In this document: positions 33,771-45,810 of the stretch, piece after piece
Position numbering within the stretch: the first letter of the stretch is position 1
Layout: the number at the start of each line of letters is the position of its first letter
NCBI GenBank assembly: GCA_024291935.2
Contig: JAGTYA010000026.1
Coordinates: forward strand, 2,095,501 to 2,159,500
Origin: Okapia johnstoni
Taxonomy: Eukaryota > Chordata > Mammalia > Artiodactyla > Giraffidae
Reading direction: 5' to 3'
DNA length: 64,000 bases
The notes under the pieces: model-generated
The model's input: only the letters and a program-made list of their open reading frames with translations
What the model was told of the DNA's origin: nothing
Database searches by the model: none
Made by a program: the position numbers and the translations under genes

Positions 33771-36700
33771 CCACATCTAGAAATTACACTATGGAGACCC
33801 ATATGTGTGTCTTCTGAACCTTCTCTAGGCAGCTTCTCTGGAGAACCTGCACCTTCTCCAGAACCACAAGTGTCCCCAAACGTGAGCCCTCTGGTCTGGA
33901 CGGAGGGACCAGATGTGACCGCCACGGAGACTAGAGAAGCCACTGAGCGGCGGCCATTGAGAGTGGCCCCTGTGATGGGTTGGGCTGGTTCCTGTCCTGG
34001 GAGCACACAGGTCAGCAGGCAGAGGCAGGGATGCACAGAACGGCCCATAAGTCCCTCTTTCCCAGCTGAAAGAGGCATGTTCCAGACAAGCAGGACCTCC
34101 TCTGGCTGGGGGTCAGGGGCCTGGAGACCACCAGGAGGGAGCAAGGTGGAGGGCGATGTGGCTGGAAGAGTTCCCAGTGTGAGCAGCTTGTACAAAGGCC
34201 CAGGGGCCCAGGGTCATGGCCATCTGAGGCTGTGAGAGTGGGCAAGACAGAGCCTGGCCCTGCTCGTGAGTTAGGGGCTTTAGAACTCACTCTGTGAGCC
34301 TGAGGGCCGGGTGGCATGGCTTCCCGGGGAGGACAGGAGGCCGGGGCAAGGGGAGCCCTGGTGGGCTTAGGACACAACCCGTGTGCCTTGTCCTGGGGTG
34401 GATGCCTGTGGGGTCGTAGCCCACAGTCCCCTGGACCCATCGTTGACAGGGCAGACCGAGGGAACAGGGTGTCGGGAAGGACCAGGTTTCTAACGAGAGC
34501 CCCTGGGTGTGGTGCTTCCCATGCTGGGGGATGCCAGGGTGGGCAGGTCAGGGGTCATCTCGAATTCTGTCGTGGACCTGTTCAGTAGGCAGGTGGCCTC
34601 CAATGCTCCAGGCAGGTGGAAGAGAAGGAAGGAGATGGAGAGGGAGGGGCTACAGACAGGAGGGGTGGCCAGACTGGCCCTTGGCAGAGCCAGAGAGGGG
34701 AGAACGTGGCCGAGGGCTGGGCCAGGAAGGGGCCGGGTTCACTCTGATCGGGCCAGGCTTTCCCAGCCAGAGCTTGGCCAGGCCCTTGAAGGCTGGGAGG
34801 GCATGGGACTCTGAAGGCACCAGAGAAGGGTGTTTGGGACTAGAGGGAGCAGCCTGGAGCCACCAGCCTCCAGGGACGGCTTCCTGAGGGAGGAGGGCTT
34901 GGATCGACCATGCCCAGGGACCGGGGACCAAGGCAGGGCCCACCATCAATGCTGGGGACGCCCCCCCCCCAGGTGCGTGCCCATCGCTCTGAGACAGGGA
35001 ACCCCGACACCTGCCCTTTGACAGCAGCAGAGTGTGGGCAGGGTCGGTGTGTGGTGGAAGGCCTTGGGCTGGGCCTGGATGGTGGCAGGTACCAGGCTGC
35101 AGAACTGCGGGGAGCGGGACAGGGTGCAGGCATGGGGAGGGTCTGAGTCCAGACCCAGGAAGCGGCCCATTTGATGACTGAGCCCCTGAGGACTCGGCCT
35201 CACCTCCCGCACCCACGTCTGAGCAACCCCTTCAGCACCGGCTGAGGACCTGCAGGCGAGTCACCTCCCAGTCTCTCCTCCCTGACCCCTCCTCCCCTCC
35301 CCCCGGAGCTTTGATGGGTTAAAGGTCAGCGTCTTGAAGCGGTGGGGACCCCCAACGCCCGTCTTGAGGCCTCTCTCTGCCGAGGGCCAGAAGAGCAGGA
35401 CTCACAGAGGGGCCCGCTGCTCCTGGGCCTGCGGTGGGGGGTCTGCACCGCCTTCTGGGGAGCCCCTGACCTGGCCTCGAGAGACCTGGTGACCTGGCTC
35501 CTCAGTGTCCCTCTGCCCCCCAAACCAGAGTTCTGCCTGAACACCTCCGAACCCCACACCCAGGGACAGAACAGCAGCTGGGGGCGGGGACCACTGGGGC
35601 ACAGGGGGCCCTGAAGCCTGGCTCCCTCCCCGGCCGGAGCAGATCCTCGGCCCAGCCTCACCCACCCCAAGAGTCCCCCCAGAGTCAGGGTCCTGCCCCG
35701 ATTCAGCTCGCTCCAGGTCTCATTTGTCACAGGGACACCCAGCCCTGGCTCTCCCTGCCCTTTTGGTCAGGAAACTAACTTACTTTTCAACTGCGTAAAC
35801 CTGGCAGGAGCCTGTCTTTTCCAGGCGGTGGGAGACCTCTGGGCAGGTGCCTCCTCTGGGAGTCAGGTGTGGCCGCCACGCCCCCCTTCCAAATGAGGAG
35901 GTCGAGGGTCCTCAGCAGGTGAGGGGAGGGCTGCCCATCACCCTGCTCCTGCCCTGGGGTCACGCGAGGGTCTGTCCCCCGTGGTGGGCTCTGGCACCGA
36001 CCCACTGTGCAGGCACCAGTGCCTCTCCTGGGACCACACCACCCTCAGACGCATGACCGTCCGCCTCACCGACTGGGGTGCTGAGAGGTTTCATTTAGAA
36101 TAAGCATGAACGCAGCTGGGGAAAAGGAGTCTGTTCCCTGCCTCCTGCCGGAAGCCAGCGCAGCCCCCTTCCCCTCTCCCGGCGTCGCTGCCGCGGGGGC
36201 CGAGGTCCTAAATCGGCTCCGTCCGAGGTGGACGCCGAAGCCAGGGTGGCTGTGTCTACCCCTTCAGCTCCCAGGCATATGCAGAGCCACTCAGCGGTCC
36301 GGTGGGTTGCCCTGACCTCTGACATGACATAGCGGGAGATGCCAGCTGCTTCTCTACAGGTGCCCCCCAGCCCCACACCTCCCGCCCCCCAGGAGCATTG
36401 CCCCCCGGCGCCCCCACCCAAGAGATGAGTCAAGCCTCCACCTGCAGGCGTTCCAGCCTGGGTCCCGAGACACAAGGCAGACATCTGCTCGCTCGTGTCT
36501 GGGATCACAGACCCTCTCCCCCGAGAAGGAACCGTCCCCGGAAGGGCCAGCATCCAGGTCATGGACCCCCTTGGTGCCCGCTGCCCCCCCCAAGCCCCAA
36601 GGGGCCACGAATACCCTGGCCTCGGGGCTGGGCCCCCAGGAGAAGGGCCCGCCGAGCCCGGGGCAGAGGGAAGGCCTCAGAGTTCCCAGGACGCCCAGAC

Positions 36701-37895
36701 TGTGGGCCGTTCTTCCCCGGCCTGTCCGCACACAGGCCCGCTGCTGTGCCCTGCGGCCCTCGCCACCTGACAGATGGGACGGGGACAGGGCGGTCGGCAG
36801 GGACGCGCACGCCTTTCGGTGCCAACACAAGCAGCCTTTATCCCGCCCGTAAATGGTTTCTGTGTCCAGGGAGCCGGTGCCCGGCCCGGGCCTAACCCCC
36901 CGGCGGCCAGTGGGGCGAAACTGGATCCATGGGGACGGCGGGCGGCGGGCGGTGGCAGAGCAGCCCCGTGGCCACAATGGGACATTGTTCCGGCCTCACC
37001 TGGGCTGGCTGCGGCGCCCGGGACCCTCGAGGACACTGGCCACGGCCTCGAATCCCCGGGGGGGACGTCCTGGGCGGCCGAGCACGGGAAGGGGCTGGGC
37101 AGCTGCTGGCTGCCACCCCCACCCCCTTTACCAGCCAGCCAGCCGGGCAGGGGCAGAAACAGGCCTGTGGACCATGGCGGGTCACGCTGTGCGTGAGCCC
37201 TCTCACAGTGTCCCCAACCTGGAGGGCAGGGTTCCCAGGTCAGGGCTGTGCATGGAGGCCTGGCCCGCCGGAGGCTGAGCCAGCTGTGGGGACCGTCCTC
37301 CCCTGGCCTGTAGTGAGGTGCTAGCCAGGCCCCCAGAGCCCACCCAGAGCGCGCTCGCGGCCGAGCCAGCCCTGAGTCCGCTGCCCACGAGGGCAAAGCC
37401 TCCTCCCGGGCCGCCTGGCCACCCTCAGCCCTCACTCCAAGGCCCGAGGGTCCTGCCCCGCGGCCACCTGATGGCCCCCTGTACATCGCGAAGGCTGCTC
37501 ACCTTCTCTGCTCCTTGCCCTGACTCCACGCATCCTCTGCCCCAGCCTCTTCAGGGCATCTTCTCACACCCCCGCGCCCTTGCCCGTCTCCTCATGGGAT
37601 GCCCCAAGAGCTGGCACAGCCCGGGGCTCAGGGATGCCCAGGGACTGTGGCATCTGAGCCCTGAACGGCCTCCGTTGTCCATCCTGCCGTCAAAAGGAAT
37701 CTTAGAGAAGGTTCCACGGTCCTACCCACCTGCAGTCCCGGCTCACTCCCGACAACCTGGGGCATGTCTCGTTCCCAGAACTCATCCCGCCCAGATCACC
37801 TGAGCCAGTCCCGTGAAAGCCTCCTCCCGGGATGTTCGTTGGCCCTGCAGGGCCCCCCATCTTACCAGCCAGGGTCACCTTCAAACTAGCAGCAC
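33771..37895. other. Intron 15, GC-rich, no exon or young repeat seen
   Basis: About 4 kb of GC-rich sequence with two moderately CpG-rich patches (36140-36250 and 36770-37100). Frames up to 269 codons (36677-37486, minus) lie within the CpG-rich part and show no domain. Nothing coding is supported. Confidence 0.45.
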
Positions 37896-37899
37896 CAGC

Positions 37900-38215
37900 A
37901 GATCCTTTTAGGTTAATTCATTGGTGACGGCAAAATGATTCTGAGTTCCAAAAAAAAATCCCACTCTATTTCCTCATTAACATAATTGCAAACAGAACGA
38001 ATCTTTCTTGATTTCATGTAAACAACAGCTTGAAATAGTTTATAATCCTTGCAGGTATCAAATTAAGTTTTTACTTATGGTCTGGAAATTAATTATCCTT
38101 ACAGCGAGACAAATGTGAAAACTGTGTATTTTTGACAAGAAAATTAAGCAGCTATCGGGGAAATGTAACTTAATCGTTGCAGAGAAAATTGTTTATAAAT
38201 TGGTCAAGTTGCTTG
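37900..38215. promoter_or_regulatory. AT-rich non-repeat island, candidate conserved element
   Basis: About 315 bases of AT-rich sequence set abruptly between GC-rich flanks and not resembling any repeat I know. It holds TGTAAACAAC (forkhead, 38017-38026), AAATTAATTATCC (homeodomain, about 38086-38098), CATAATTGC and GTTTATAAATTGG. This is the usual look of developmental enhancers in introns. No alignment was possible. Confidence 0.45.
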
Positions 38216-39904
38216 AACTCTCGCCTCTTTGGCCAGGGGTGGGTTTGGTGATATGTGTGTGTCTGCCTGATTCAGGGCAGCACTGGACCAGCTGCAGAGA
38301 GAGGGTCCATGGGGTCCAGCGAACAGGGCAGAGAGGAGGAGGGGAGGGGGCAGAGGGAATCCCGGGCAAGGGGACCGATGGCAGAGGAGGGCAGGGACCA
38401 GGACAGGTGATGAGGGGCAGCCCGGGGCTGCAGGCGAGCACACCGCTCCCCCAGTTACCAGGAGGGGGGCCTCCGGCAGAGGGAAGGGCACTGGGGCAGG
38501 AGCGAGCCTGGAGCACAAGGCAGGAGGGGACACGCAGGACAGGAACTTGCAGAGGCTGCCGGGGCCGCACCCCCCGGGGAGGTGGTTCTCAGACTCTGGG
38601 TCAAGGTCACCCGGTCTCCAGGGCCCTGAGTGTGGCCTGTTTACAGTTTTTCATCATTATCTATCCTGTTACGGCAAACCTCTTCCTACATGTTTTCCCC
38701 TTGCATTGTGTTGTTTTCCGGGAGTGAAATTTCCAGGTCAACACCAGGAGCCTTGGAGAGAATTTCTCAGCATTCCAAGCTGCACAGGGTGGACGTCAGT
38801 TTCCCCCGTCATGGGAGGTGGCCAAGCAGAGGTCAGCAGGCCACTCGGCTCCAGGGGCTGCGTGGAGGCGTGTGGCCAGGGGAGGGTGTGTCTTGCACGC
38901 CTGCCCTTCAGAGCTCCAGGTCCCACCCCCCACACACACACACATACACAGGCAGACAACCTCCCCCTGAAGCCCCTTCCCCTGGCCCCTCCTCCACCTG
39001 CACCTGGCCAGTGCCCGGGGAGGGCCTCTGTCCCCTTTTGCCCCTCTGACATTATGTTAGGCTCAGGGAAGTGGGAGAGTGGTCAAAGCCGGGTATACTG
39101 TTGAGACAAGGCCCCTGGGACCCATAACCAGAGAGGCCATGCCCACTGGGCCCTGGCCTGTGGTGGAAGCCTGGCAGGGCAGGAGAGGGCAGGGCAGGAG
39201 GGGGCAGGACAAGGGCTTAGCATCCACCCACGTGACAACTTGAACACATGGCACAGCCCCTCTGTGCCTCAGTTTCCCCAGCCCCAGAGAGGGAGTGTCT
39301 GCAGGGAGGTTCAAGGGCTGGGAGCCCCGAGCAGGCACATGGCATCTATTGGTGGCAGCTGGCGACCACGATTCTCCAGGTGATGGAATAATCCAGCTGA
39401 GGCGGGCAGCAGGGGACAGGGTGGAGCCCAAGTAGGAGGCGAGGGTCTGGCTTGGCGGGTGCTCCTGAGTCTCTGGCCGAGGGACTGGACGTGGGGGACA
39501 GGAGTGGAGAGCCCACTCTGGTCGCCCACTCTGGAGAAGGTTCTGAAAGGGACGGGAAGGCAGGGATCAGCAAGGCCCCCAGGCAGGGCACCGGCCATGG
39601 GGAGTGAGGATGGCGCAGAGCTGGTGAGAGGTAGACGGGACAGCATTTGGTGAAGGGCCGGCTGGGGACGTGCAGGGGCCAAAGCGGGGCCCCGCGGCTG
39701 GAGCCAGGAGGCCAGGGTGAGACTGTGAGGCCTTGGCCGTGTCCAGCGCTCTGGGCTGTGAGCTCCTCTGCTCGACAGGCTGCACCCAGAGTCTCAGGCA
39801 GAAGGTCTCGGGGCTGGGGGCCGTGCTCGGCATCTCCTGCGGGGGCCCCCCACGGCCAGCCCCTCACACTGCTGTCTCTGCAGAGCCCATGCTGCTGGCA
39901 GCCT
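38216..39904. other. Intron 15, GC-rich, MIR fragment
   Basis: Purine-rich GGGCAG-type sequence. An MIR-like fragment lies near 39235-39300 (CTCTGTGCCTCAGTTTCCCC), and a short imperfect GGGCAGGAG tandem near 39175-39210. No exon. Confidence 0.45.
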
Positions 39905-40190
39905 CAGTATTAGTGCAGGCTGATCTAACAGGACCCTGCCAATGGGCGCTTCGACAAGACGTCAATTTCTCATAGTTCTGGAGGCTGGGAGTCCGAGATC
40001 AAGGTGCCGCCTGATTCAGGGTCTGGAGAGGGCTCGCTGCCTGACTTGCAGAGGACTGTCCTCTCCCTGCGTCCTCTCCTGGCCTCTTCTCTGCACACAG
40101 AGGAGAGAGTGGAAGCTCCAGTGTCTCTCCTTCTGATTCCAGGACACTAATCCCACGGGGTGAGAGTCTCACTCAGGTTCTCATTTAGCC
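39905..40190 (-). mobile_element. MaLR-type LTR remnant (MLT1/THE1-like)
   Basis: Reverse complement of the MaLR LTR: TTTCTCATAGTTCTGGAGGC, GAGATCAAGGTGCCGCC, GGACACTAATCCCACG. A solo LTR fragment with no retroviral genes. Confidence 0.75.
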
Positions 40191-40191
40191 T

Positions 40192-40254
40192 GGTTGTTGT
40201 TGTTTAGTTGGTCAGTCGTGTCCGACTCTTCGTGGCGCCATGGACTGTAGCTCA
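40192..40254 (-). mobile_element. Short Bov-tA/BovB tail fragment
   Basis: GTTGGTCAGTCGTGTCCGAC through CATGGACTGTAGCTCAC, then lost. An MIR-like stretch (CCCATCTATAAAATGGGATG) follows at about 40264-40305. Confidence 0.75.
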
Positions 40255-43200
40255 CACTTCCCCTCCAAGCCTCTGTTTTCCCATCTATAAAATGGGATGA
40301 TGGGAGGCCCCAGCTCAAGGAGCCGAGGCTGCAGTGAGACAGTACACGTTTAGCCAGAGGACGTGCTTGCTATGGCTGCAAAAGGGGGTTCCGCTGGGGC
40401 TTGGGGTAGCCCTATCCAGGGACCCAAGAAGTCAGGCGAACCACTCTCCTGTCCTGGAGGGGAAAGTGTGGAACGTTCTAGACTCTCTAGTCTGCAGGGG
40501 AGGAGGGCAGCAGGACGGTGGACTCGGCCCTCGCCCTCTCGCTGTTCCTGGCCGGCAGGGCTGGGAGCCCTGGAGCTCCCTCCCAGGCTTGTCCACGCTC
40601 ATCGTCTGCCCAGCGCCATCCTCAGGCATGGCGGCCGGATGCCAGCCACGCCACGGTGGGCCCCCTCCAGGGCTCAGGGTCTCAGCCCAGCTCCTCTCAC
40701 CATCCGCTCGTTGGGGATGGTGCTTCTGGCAGCCGCCCTGCCTCCCGATGCGAGCCCAGTGCCCCCGGGGTCCCCAAGAAGTGGGGACAGGTGCCAGGGC
40801 ACACGTGGCCAGGTGCTGACTCCCCAGGCACCCCCAGGGTGGCTCTCACCAGGGGACAGAGGGGCACCAGTTGCCTTCTCCACAGTCCAGAAAGTAGGGG
40901 CTCATGGGGAGGGGAGCGTCGTCTCCTCAGGACCACCCGCTGGGTGGGTGCGGTGAAGCCACTGCCGGCTCTCCATGCCCATGCCCTGCAGGCTGGGGAG
41001 CACTGCCCACCGCAAGCGCCCCTGTCAGCCCCCAGCAGCAGGGCCCTCCCAGCAGACGCTCCACATTGCTCATGTCCCGGCTGGAAGACAGGCCGGACCA
41101 CGGCCTGGCTCTAATGCTCCACAGGCCCACCCTGAGGCCCCCACCTGGCCTCACAGCATTTAGGGGGCCCGCCCAGGCAGGTGCTGCCCTGGCCACGCCT
41201 TACAAGCAGGAGATGGGGGGCAGCACAGGTCCCAGTGCGAGTTGGGCACCGGGGCGCCTGTCAGCGTGGCCCCCAAGAGCCTAAACACAGAGAAGGGACA
41301 AAGCCAATGAGGCCTTGAGCAGCCCTGGACCCCAGCCAGGGCCCCACGCTGGGCAAATGAGGACAAAGGCGTCCACACGGGATTCTGGGGCTGTCCGAAT
41401 GTGCTCCCAGCCCTCAGCCTGCGTCCAGGACAGAGAAATAAACAGCGTCCGCGGGTCCACCAGGGCCTCCGAGGGGCCGCATTAGCTTGCACAGAGCTGG
41501 GCTTGGCTAGGGAAGGACGTTCCTGGCCGCGGGTCAGCAGAGCCCAGGCAGGGATGAGACGGGGTGCGGGCCTGGCCTGGAAGCCTGTGGGGCCGGGGGA
41601 GGGCAGCCTGCTGCGAGAGTAGGGGTCGCCTTCGGAGGCTTCGTGGCATATATAAAAGGCCGTCCTCAGCTAGATGGGGTTGTCCTGTCCCCCGAACCCT
41701 GGGGAATGCCCCCAAGTCCCCAGGAACTGCCGAGGTGGCCCTGGGCTCTGGTCAGGGGTGGGAGCTTGAGTGCCCCTCACCCCTGCCCCCGTGCAGGCGG
41801 GGCTGAGGTGGGGGCATGTTGGGGGAGGGCCTGTGTGCTGGGGTTTGGGAGCGGGGTTCGGAGCGCCTGCCAGGCCTGGTGTGCGCAAGCCTGGGCCTGC
41901 AGCCTCTGCAGCCCAGCCTCCGGCTCCTCTCCTGCCCGCCTGCCCCGGCCTGCCCACTCGGCAGCTTGGGGGCCAGTGCCCACCCGCCGCCTGCCCCCCA
42001 AGTGCCCAGGGCTGCCTTCTGCCCAGACTCACCAGGGGCCTCCCGGGTCTGTCACCCCTCCGCTCCCAGCTCCTCTCCACCCTCCTCGCCCCCGCTTTGG
42101 CCTCACTAGCTCCCACCCTGCTGCTCCACAGATTCCCACGCACAGGGGCACAGGGCACCTGCGTGCCCACTGCCTCCAGCCACTGATCCCACAGCCCCAA
42201 GGTCAGTGGCGTCCAGCCCAGCCTAGGGGACCGGTGCTCAGGTCCCATTCATGCTGGGCCCAAGGCTGGCACGTGGCAGTAGCCCCTAGCGCTTGCAGGG
42301 CCTCGAGGAGATGAAAGCAGAGGCGGAGGGTGAAGGGGGCTGGCGCGTGGTCCACTGCAGACGTGTGTGTGCCCTGGGCTGTGGGCAGAACCCATGCGGC
42401 TTCTGCATCTTAAATTTGGAGTTTACAGGGGTCAGTTCTCCACGGCAGCCAGCAGAGATGTTGGAGGGAGGGTATCCTGTTCCAGGGACCCCGGAAACTG
42501 CGGTCACACTTGCTGAAGAACCACCTGCTGCACAGGTGACCCAGGCCCCTGTGACGTCCCCTCCCAGGGGGGATGAGGCCCTGCCCCGTCAGAGAGCGCT
42601 CGCAGCAGTGAGGGTGGTGGAGCTGAGGTTTAAACCCAGGCCGTGTGGTCAAGCCCATCTGTTTAGCAGGACACGGATGCCCAGAGCAGAAAGGACGGTC
42701 GCCCCGGTGGTGCTGGAGAGGTGGGAGAAGCGAGTGGAGGCGGCCGCAGACAGGGCACCTCTGCCCCACAGACCGGGCGTTGGGGAGGTACATAGTCACC
42801 CCAGGGCTGGTGGTAGGTTTATCACCACCCCGACCCAAGCATCCGGGGTATTTTTAACTTGACAAAATGGTGCCGGATCTCACACAGAGATGAAAATAGC
42901 TGTGATGTTTCAGGGGAAAGAGAACTGACGAAGGGGTGGTTCTGCCCGATGCTGAAGAGCAGGCCACGATCTTTGATGGGTCACAGCCTTGGGCCGGGAA
43001 GACCAGCCCCGCGGGCGGGGGGCCCCCGGGGTTCAGCCCACAGGCACAGCTCCACGGCTCTGCCCATTCTACGTTCGAAGGGACTGAGGCCCCTGGTCAT
43101 GTGGCTGCCAAGCAGCAGGAATGGCCTCAGCTCCCAGGCTCCACACAGAATACAGGGTAATGCTTCTGATAGGCAAGAGGCAGTGGCGTCACGAACCAGA

Positions 43201-43645
43201 TGCGATGCTGATGACACCAGCTGTTCAGGGAAAAACTAAGGTAGTGTGTCCCTGCCAGCAGACAGCAAAACAGCACAGTGATAAGGCCACCATTTATAAA
43301 AAGCAGTACTGGGAGATGTGTTTGAGCAGCCAGACGTCCTTGGGCTTCAGACAGAGGTGCCCTCTGGCTTCCCTGGTTTAGGCTGAGCCAGGGTCCGAGA
43401 TGGGGCTGAGAGCTGGAAGTGGGGAGCAAAGCCTGCAGCCTCCGGGGTGCTCTGGACTGCAGGGTGGCAGACGACTACAGCCAGTGGTGGAGAGTGCCCA
43501 TTTTTGGTATTAAAGACTCCAAATCTACGAGAAAAGCACTCAAGAGTAGGCAAAAAAAAAAACACCAAAAACCTCTGGAAATACAGTCACAAAAGGGCCT
43601 CAAAGACTGAAAAGATCCCTCACTCCTTCTGTCCTCTAAGCCAGG
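40255..43645. other. Intron 15, GC-rich, no exon seen
   Basis: Long overlapping open frames without domains (up to 223 codons). One TATA-box-like sequence is noted separately at 41649. A patch near 43225-43310 is AT-richer but carries no clear signal. Confidence 0.4.
41649..41659 (+). promoter_or_regulatory. Canonical TATA-box-like sequence
   Basis: TATATAAAAGG in an otherwise GC-rich stretch, with GC-rich sequence directly upstream. It matches the TATA consensus well and would place a start site near 41680 on the plus strand. Nothing else supports a promoter here. Confidence 0.25.
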
Positions 43646-43815
43646 ACAAGTCGACTGCAGCCTGCAGGTCTGATCCGGCCCTCAGCCTGTTATTGTCAAT
43701 AAAGTTTTATTAGGACACAGCCACGCCCACTGGCGTGTGCCCTGTCTCTGGCTGCTCTCACGGTGACAGGCAGAGTTGAAACGTTTTAGGAGAGACCACG
43801 TGGCTCTGACCCTGA
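43646..43815 (+). mobile_element. hAT-type DNA transposon fossil
   Basis: AATAAAGTTTTATTAGGACAC followed by AGCCACGCCCACTGGCGTG and GGCAGAGTTGA match the same MER-type element seen at 26451. Confidence 0.7.
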
Positions 43816-45105
43816 AATCCTCTCCACCTGGCCCTCCATGGGACCGCTGACAGCCCCTACTCTCAGAACTCAAATGGAAAGATGCTCGGTGGGCCAGAAT
43901 GGATGTGGACGTAGCCCACCTGTGCTGGGGGCGCAGAGGAGGAAGGTCTGTTAATGGCCGGCCCTTCCGCTCCTGGGACACGTCAAGTGCTACAGGCCGT
44001 CCCTCTCCCAAGACCCTGGACTCCTGCTCCCGGCACTGCATCCCCAGAGGACAGATGAGCGTCTCCACAGAGTCCTGCACCAGCAAGTTAATCACAGCCT
44101 CCTCGTGGTGGTGAGAGATCCGAAACAGACCGCATAGCGGGCGTTTGCAGGATGCTTGTTCCTGGCTGTGAGCGTTAGGGACAGTAGGCAGCTTGCAGGG
44201 ACCCCGGAAAGCGTCCAGAGTACACAGTGACTTGGGGCTGGGCAGGGCACAGCGTGAGCCCAGCCCGGGTGGGCGTGTGTGCGCGTAAAATACCACCTCA
44301 CGGAAGACACACCAAAACATTACCGCCGTCGTCTCTGGAGGGTGGACGTAGAGATACAGTTTTTAAAGAGGTTTTTCCAGAATTTTTTGCCAGGAGCTGT
44401 TTTTGCTTCTGTGACTGGGAAGAGTGGATGGCAACATGGAGAGGCTCTGACCCCTGTGGGCTCACCTCCACGTGGCCTCATCTCTGTCCTTCCCACATTG
44501 TGGCCATGGCAGGTTCCTGTGTAGAGCAGAGCCTGGCTGCTTTGTCCAGGAAGGATGAGTGACCCCATGCGGGGCCATGGGGACCCAGGACCCCAGCTTC
44601 ACCCCAGCTAGGTTGAGTGGCCAAGCTTTAGTGACCTGTCCCCTCTGCCTGCCCAGCAGTGTCTGGCGTCTGCCCAGTGCGTGCCACTGGGGCCACCTGG
44701 GGCTTTCTGTCGGGGCCGCAGCCCCCAGCAGGGGTGGGGTGGTGGCCACAGACCCCCTGGCATTTCCTGGGCTCACCCTGCCCTAACTTCTCCCCCTCCC
44801 TGTCACCCTCCTTCCCACCCTCCCTGGCACCTCCTTCATTCCCCCCACGGGCTTCATTGGGGCCCTGCCCCAGGACATCCTGGCCCAGGGTCTGCGGGGG
44901 GGATGGACCCCCCCTCCCCACAAGGAGGCTGACACCCTCCCAGAAATGGGCCCAAGGCATCCCTCCCGAGCTGACCACCCGGAGCTGGGCAGGGGGCGGC
45001 GGACGCAGCCACAGCGGCCGGGAGGGCGGCAGGGCCTGCGAGCCTGGGGCCGGCCTGGCCGTGACGGCGGGGGAGTCTGGGCTCTCACGGAGGCGCCGGC
45101 TCCCT
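43816..45105. other. Intron 15, GC-rich, CpG-rich right end
   Basis: No exon or young repeat. C-rich tracts lie near 44780-44840. The last 100 bases (44990-45090) are CpG-rich and abut the AT-rich element at 45110. Confidence 0.4.
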
Positions 45106-45109
45106 GTCA

Positions 45110-45560
45110 CTGAATGAAGTAAATGGGACAATTAGGGGGCAGTTTTTAAATTGCCGCTTTAACCCACTTGGAAGTCTGCTAATTATTCTCTTGGGGAAAG
45201 AAATGCAGGTTCATTATTATAATGAGCTTTGGGCAAAATATTTCATCGGGTCTGACAAGCTGCAGCAACTCCTTAGAAAAGTGCTTCGTGAGCGCTGGGG
45301 GGGTTTCCCCCCACACAACCCAGAGCTAATTGCCCGTCCAGTCCCTGGGCCCTGGGTGTGCTGTTTTAATTCGCTTATGAAAAGCCCCGCTTTGATGTCA
45401 GGGAACAGATAAGGACCGCAGGCCGCGAGCTGACGGCCGAGCAGGTCTGCGGCCTCCGGGCCCCCGGCCAAGGCGCTGCCATGAGCAAGCTACACAAACA
45501 GTCCTGCCTGAAAAAATATGCTTTTGTTTCACTGAAAAATCTCTCCGTGGAACGCTCCCG
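45110..45560. promoter_or_regulatory. Second AT-rich non-repeat island, candidate conserved element
   Basis: Follows a CpG-rich patch and precedes GC-rich sequence. It contains GACAATTAGG, CTAATTATTCTC, the perfect inverted repeat TCATTA-TTA-TAATGA (45211-45225), GAGCTAATTGCC, TTTTAATTCGC and ACAGATAAGG (GATA type). The density of homeodomain-type cores and the lack of repeat sequence suggest an enhancer. A 73-codon frame across it is most likely chance. Confidence 0.45.
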
Positions 45561-45664
45561 CCGGCTCTCGCCCGTCCTCGGCGGTGCTGCCTTGGGCCTT
45601 CCCGCTGGGCACGGTGCGGCCACTCGGGACTGGGACACGGCAGGGCGGGCACTGGGGCGCGGGG

Positions 45665-45810
45665 ACTCGGGGCCTCTCCCCACCCCTCCCCCATCACCCT
45701 TCCGCCTCCCGCCTCCCTCTCCCCCTCCTCCCTCCACTCCCCTCCAGAGCTCCTCCCTCACTTCCTGCACGCTGTCCTCCAGACCTCTCTCTCTGCCCCT
45801 TTCCCTCCCG
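45665..45810. repeat. Pyrimidine-rich low-complexity tract
   Basis: Nearly pure C/T on the plus strand, such as CCTCCCTCTCCCCCTCCTCC. Mirror-like polypyrimidine of this kind can form triplex DNA. Confidence 0.8.

Noticed and set aside
45191..45412. 73-codon frame with protein-like composition
   Set aside because: It spans the AT-rich candidate enhancer, has no similarity I recognise, and lacks splice sites or a Kozak context of note.
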